Source: Desulfobulbus rhabdoformis (GTDB lineage: Bacteria > Desulfobacterota > Desulfobulbia > Desulfobulbales > Desulfobulbaceae). Taken from it: a DNA stretch of 64,000 nt. The stretch lies in contig NZ_JAFFQA010000021.1 in the NCBI RefSeq assembly GCF_016919065.1, positions 17,742 to 81,741 of the forward strand. Direction: 5' to 3'. Both the position numbers and the translations under genes were made by a program. Shown in pieces: positions 61,204 through 64,000 of the stretch. Positions within the stretch are counted from its first letter, which is position 1, and each line of letters opens with the position of its first letter. The notes under the pieces were generated by a model. The model searched no databases, had not been told where the DNA came from, and worked only from the letters and a program-made list of their open reading frames with translations.

Positions 61204-62231
61204 TGGTTGGCCGACCTTGTTTTTGGAGTGTGCTCCTGCTGTTCTGCGTTTTTTTCCCAGCTGGGGCGCACTCCCAGCTTGCCGAAGCGGATACGCGACC
61301 GAAAACTCCGGTTCATCGGGTATTCGCCTCGGCCCCGCCGGTGGGCCTGATGGTGTATGCACTGGATCGCAGCTCATTGGTTGCGGTCAACATGCCCGCA
61401 CGTAACGGCAGTAATAACGGTACTCCCCGATTTCTGAATTCGCAATTTCTCGCTCTACCGGTGATCGGAGGCTGGCACGGAAACAGGCAACCGAACCTGG
61501 AAGAAATACTTCTTCTCAACCCGGAACTGATTGTCCTCTGGGATACCCCCCTTCTCAGCGATGTAGCCGAAAAAGCCCTGGCACGTATGAACAGGCGGGT
61601 ATTCCGTCTTAACATCGACGGAATGGGGCATTATGCATCGGCTTTTCGACGTCTGGGGCAAGCGTTGGACCGTGAGGAACGGGGAGAGCAACTGGCACGA
61701 TACATCGAGAAGGAGCTTACAGAGCTCGAGACCTTCGTCGCCACTATTCCCATGAAAAAACGGGTGAAGGTGTACTATGCCGAAGACGAGAATGGACTCC
61801 GCAGTGATTGCGATCAATCCTTTCATGCCGATGTGCTCAGCTATGCCGGTGGCGATAATGTGCTTAAATGCCGGCAGAGTACGGTCATGGGCATGCAGCG
61901 TATCAACTTTGAGCAGCTGTTGAAGGTGTCTCCAGAGATTATTGTTGCTCAGGAGGGCGCGTTCAAGCAGACGATCGCCAAAGACTCAAAATGGCGCCTA
62001 CTCCCGGCGGTTAGAGAACAACGAGTAATTTTTGTGCCTAAAACGCCATTTAACTGGATCGATCGTCCTCCTTCCTTCATGCGGGTTCTCGGTGCCCACT
62101 GGCTTGCACGCAGTTTTTATCCCGGACTGTATCCATACGATTTAAAGAGGAAAACAAAAGATTTTTTTTCAATGTTTTTCCAGGTTGAGCTCAGCGATGA
62201 AGAACTCATTGCGTATTTTCCCTTTCTCTAG
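61200..62231 (+). CDS. Periplasmic binding protein of ABC uptake system
   Basis: A 343-residue protein of the TroA/FepB-like class III binding-protein fold (PBP2 family). The signal peptide ends near residue 24 (A-H-S). P-V-I-G-G-W-H-G-N-R-Q-P-N-L-E-E-I-L near 91-108 and F-N-W-I-D-R-P-P-S-F-M-R near 282-293 match the branch that serves metals, tetrapyrroles or oxyanions. The interdomain helix (about 145-190) is present. It is coupled to the TonB receptor. No permease or ATPase follows, so the inner-membrane step must be elsewhere. Confidence 0.88.
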   Translation: MMVGRPCFWSVLLLFCVFFPAGAHSQLAEADTRPKTPVHRVFASAPPVGLMVYALDRSSLVAVNMPARNGSNNGTPRFLNSQFLALPVIGGWHGNRQPNLEEILLLNPELIVLWDTPLLSDVAEKALARMNRRVFRLNIDGMGHYASAFRRLGQALDREERGEQLARYIEKELTELETFVATIPMKKRVKVYYAEDENGLRSDCDQSFHADVLSYAGGDNVLKCRQSTVMGMQRINFEQLLKVSPEIIVAQEGAFKQTIAKDSKWRLLPAVREQRVIFVPKTPFNWIDRPPSFMRVLGAHWLARSFYPGLYPYDLKRKTKDFFSMFFQVELSDEELIAYFPFL

Positions 62232-62610
62232 CAAAATTCAGGCATTTTAAATAACCGCCGGGGTAGAGCGGTTGACGGCATGGCGTCAGCATAATATCAA
62301 CTCGATTGGTCAGCTTCAAAGGATGCGTGCAGGCGATACGAAACAGGGAGCCCCATCTATATCACACAGTGACCAGGAAGAAGTGAGCCACGATGTCTTA
62401 AACGTCGCCCTAAAAATTACCAGATTATGAACAAGCCCCGAGCTGAGATGAAAGAGATTCCTCACCGTGGCAGATACAGTAAAAAAATTGGCTTAAACTA
62501 GCACCATTTGGATCTGTCTCCTATTGTTACACAACAGGTGATACGCCCCCTCTTATATTTTTGACAGTTCGAGTTAATCAGAGGTGGCGTCACTACGGTG
62601 CTGAGTCTCA
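62232..62610. other. Intergenic region with no firm gene
   Basis: About 380 bp. A short frame near 62427-62501 has no family features. No terminator with a T-run is obvious after the binding-protein gene. Composition changes here and the following genes look unlike their neighbours, so this may be an insertion boundary (inference). Confidence 0.35.
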
Positions 62611-62925
62611 CTATTTGTCAGTAAGGATCTCATGCATCATATTATCAACCACAACGGGGCTTTCGAAATAGGTTACGGTTGCTTCAGTACCGTATTTCTC
62701 ACGGACAAATGTGAACCATTCTTCCGTGTACATTGCCTCTGCCTCTTGTCTTGAATTCCAGAGGTAGACGCCACCTACCGTTACTCCATCTTCAGAGTAA
62801 ATATATGTTTTCCGGAGCAATCCGCTTACCCCTTGGTAATTCGGTGATGTACTGAGAAAGATATCTCGTGCTTCATCGTAGGTAATGGGATTAGGCAAAA
62901 CGAATTTTGTAATTGTTGTAATCAA
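62611..62925 (-). CDS. YdhR-like small dimeric alpha/beta-barrel protein
   Basis: A 104-residue protein resembling YdhR and other ABM-like monooxygenase-fold proteins. F-V-L-P-N-P-I-T near residues 8-15, a Gly-Leu-Leu-Arg-Lys-like segment (V-S-G-L-L-R-K-T-Y-I-Y-S-E) near 33, G-G-V-Y-L-W-N-S-R-Q-E-A-E near 51-63, and F-E-S-P-V-V-V-D-N near 85 follow the YdhR pattern. The enzymatic role is not established for the family. It is a single gene on the minus strand. Confidence 0.8.
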   Translation of the reverse strand: MITTITKFVLPNPITYDEARDIFLSTSPNYQGVSGLLRKTYIYSEDGVTVGGVYLWNSRQEAEAMYTEEWFTFVREKYGTEATVTYFESPVVVDNMMHEILTDK

Positions 62926-63028
62926 TTTTTCCTCCCAATTTATTCATGGTCAACACTAAGCTCACCGGCGCAAAGGGCGGAGGGAGCGGTGGTGACCGGA
63001 GCCCTTTACGTCCATGTCCAGTGTCGGG

Positions 63029-63718
63029 TTATAGGGCGTATTCAACGGCTTTTTCTGCGTGAATTGCTGTGGTATCGTATAATTTTACAGAAACATCTTT
63101 CTGATTTATCAGCATACCGATCTCGGTACAGCCCAGAATCACAGCTTCGGCCCCCATATCAGCTAGTTCATTTATAATACGTATGTATTCGGTTCTGGAT
63201 GAATTTTTCATATGCCCCATGCAGAGTTCTCTGAAAATAACATCATGAACTGTCTTCCTGTCTCTTGCGCCGGGAATCAGAACATCTAGACCGTATTTCT
63301 CTCTGAGACGGCCTTTGTAAAAATCATGTTCCATAGTGAAGGATGTGCCGATAAGACCGGTTTTCCCCACGTTGTCTTCCGTAAGAATTTCGGCAGTCGC
63401 ATCAGCTATATGAAGAAGCGGGATGCTGATGGAATTTTCTATCTGCGGAGCAACCTTATGCATTGTATTCGTGCATATAAGCAGAAAATCCGCCCCTGCC
63501 TCCTGAATCCCGTGAGCGGCTTCGGCAAGTATTTCCGCTATCCTCTCCCATTCCCCTCTCTCTAGAAGTTTTTCAACCGGATCAAAATCAACACTGTGAA
63601 GAATGATTTCTGCTGAGTGCAGCCCGCCTAGAGATTTTTTCACACCCTCGTTTATCGCACGGTAATAGCCGACTGTACTTTCCCAGCTCATTCCGCCCAG
63701 AAGACCGATTGTTTTCAT
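63029..63718 (-). CDS. Aspartate/glutamate racemase family protein
   Basis: A 229-residue cofactor-independent amino acid racemase of the Asp/Glu/hydantoin family. It begins I-G-L-L-G-G-M-S-W-E-S-T. The two catalytic cysteines are in L-I-C-T-N-T-M-H near residue 82 and V-I-L-G-C-T-E-I near 194. The pattern is that of broad aspartate racemase homologs (YgeA-like), so the substrate may not be aspartate. The gene ends about 100 bp from the YdhR-like gene; both are on the minus strand and may be one unit. Confidence 0.93.
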   Translation of the reverse strand: MKTIGLLGGMSWESTVGYYRAINEGVKKSLGGLHSAEIILHSVDFDPVEKLLERGEWERIAEILAEAAHGIQEAGADFLLICTNTMHKVAPQIENSISIPLLHIADATAEILTEDNVGKTGLIGTSFTMEHDFYKGRLREKYGLDVLIPGARDRKTVHDVIFRELCMGHMKNSSRTEYIRIINELADMGAEAVILGCTEIGMLINQKDVSVKLYDTTAIHAEKAVEYAL

Positions 63719-63874
63719 GTTAAACCTTTTTTGCGGAAAATATTTTTAGAACTTATACCAATTATTATTGGTAGTTGTGAAGTTTTGTTTTTCAGTGTGG
63801 GGTATGATGCACTGAGCTGTATGCTGTAATTCAGCACTATAATCGCGGAGCTTGACCAGCGCCGTGTGCCGCGC

Positions 63875-64000
63875 AATCGGATAGCCGGGGGTTTTTCTCC
63901 CCCGGCCTCCACACCACCTGGCATGCGGGTCCGCACCAGGCGGTTCCCAAAGAGAGACGGGCCGTGGCCGGTCAATCGATAGCTTCAGTTCTTTGAAAAG
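63875..64000 (-). mobile_element. Probable 3' end of a group II intron
   Basis: On the minus strand a D5-like hairpin (ACCGCCTGG ... CCAGGTGGT, upper stem TGCG/CGCA, with a 3'-side bulge) is followed by a D6-like hairpin (GCCGGGGG ... CCCCCGGC) and TATCCGATT, which resembles bacterial intron 3' ends. The intron body and any reverse transcriptase would lie beyond base 64000. The minus-strand frame across it is not a real gene. Confidence 0.5.

Noticed and set aside
63715..63975. An 86-codon frame at the right edge
   Set aside because: It translates the D5/D6-like hairpins of the probable group II intron and flanking DNA; such frames are commonly mis-called beside introns.

Overview
The window is a dense, typically bacterial chromosome segment of about 60 genes. 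The gene set points to an anaerobic or microaerophilic Gram-negative bacterium of the former Deltaproteobacteria, most likely near Desulfobulbales (Desulfobacterota). Pointers are: a UGA-encoded ArsC-like selenoprotein, a NAGGN osmolyte operon, a CD1871A-type CXXC peptide with an NapH-like polyferredoxin, an FmdE-family protein, a NifA-like GAF/sigma-54 activator followed by queH, BioG-type biotin synthesis and a TonB receptor with an outer membrane. The taxon is inferred from gene content; no marker RNA is present.

Layout. 1-4.4 kb: the end of a DedA gene, a class II photolyase operon (phr, a frameshifted SlyD-methyltransferase fusion, an SRPBCC protein), and two tandem small genes of a shared unknown family. 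4.9-9.7 kb: HtrA/DegP protease converging on a large CHASE-PAS hybrid histidine kinase. 10-16.5 kb: panE, folA and the three-gene N-acetylglutaminylglutamine amide (NAGGN) osmoprotectant operon. 17-23 kb: rsmE, dtd, a PreP-like protease, a DUF1992 gene and a Met-rich exported protein. 23-28.3 kb: nadB, a perfect parS site, parA-parB, then a membrane iron-sulfur operon. 28.5-30 kb: bioC-bioD. 30-41 kb: secreted proteins of unknown role, MazG-like and kinase genes, slyD-like, tgt-yajC, a radical SAM gene, FmdE and a U32 pair. 41-51.5 kb: gamma carbonic anhydrase, a ModF-like ABC ATPase, aldo/keto reductase, a two-receiver diguanylate cyclase, a cation efflux protein, fumC, and a GspE-HDOD pair. 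52-54.5 kb: selenoprotein-bioF-bioG. 54.7-58 kb: two tRNA-Ser genes, a NifA-like regulator, queH and rdgB. 58.6-62.2 kb: trmO-like gene, TonB receptor and metal/cofactor-type binding protein. 62.6-64 kb: two small metabolic genes and the 3' end of a probable group II intron.

Two families of dispersed non-coding repeats run through the window. The first is a 143-bp miniature element with AGGG/CCCT-ended terminal inverted repeats and 2-bp target duplications: five copies, three of them sitting 34-38 nt upstream of start codons. The second is a REP/REPIN-like family built on TGAATCCGTGA/TCACGGATTCA arms, present as short hairpins and as long units of about 160-220 bp. One miniature element is inserted inside a long REP unit.

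The most noteworthy items are the selenocysteine gene that ordinary gene callers would start too late, the miniature-element family and its placement near start codons, the small-protein pair ending in N-E/Q-LIGTERW, a 34-bp near-palindrome upstream of the NAGGN operon, and the repeat-derived C-termini of two genes. Biotin synthesis is split: BioC and BioD in one cluster, BioF and BioG in another 22 kb away. I found no CRISPR array, prophage or complete insertion sequence.
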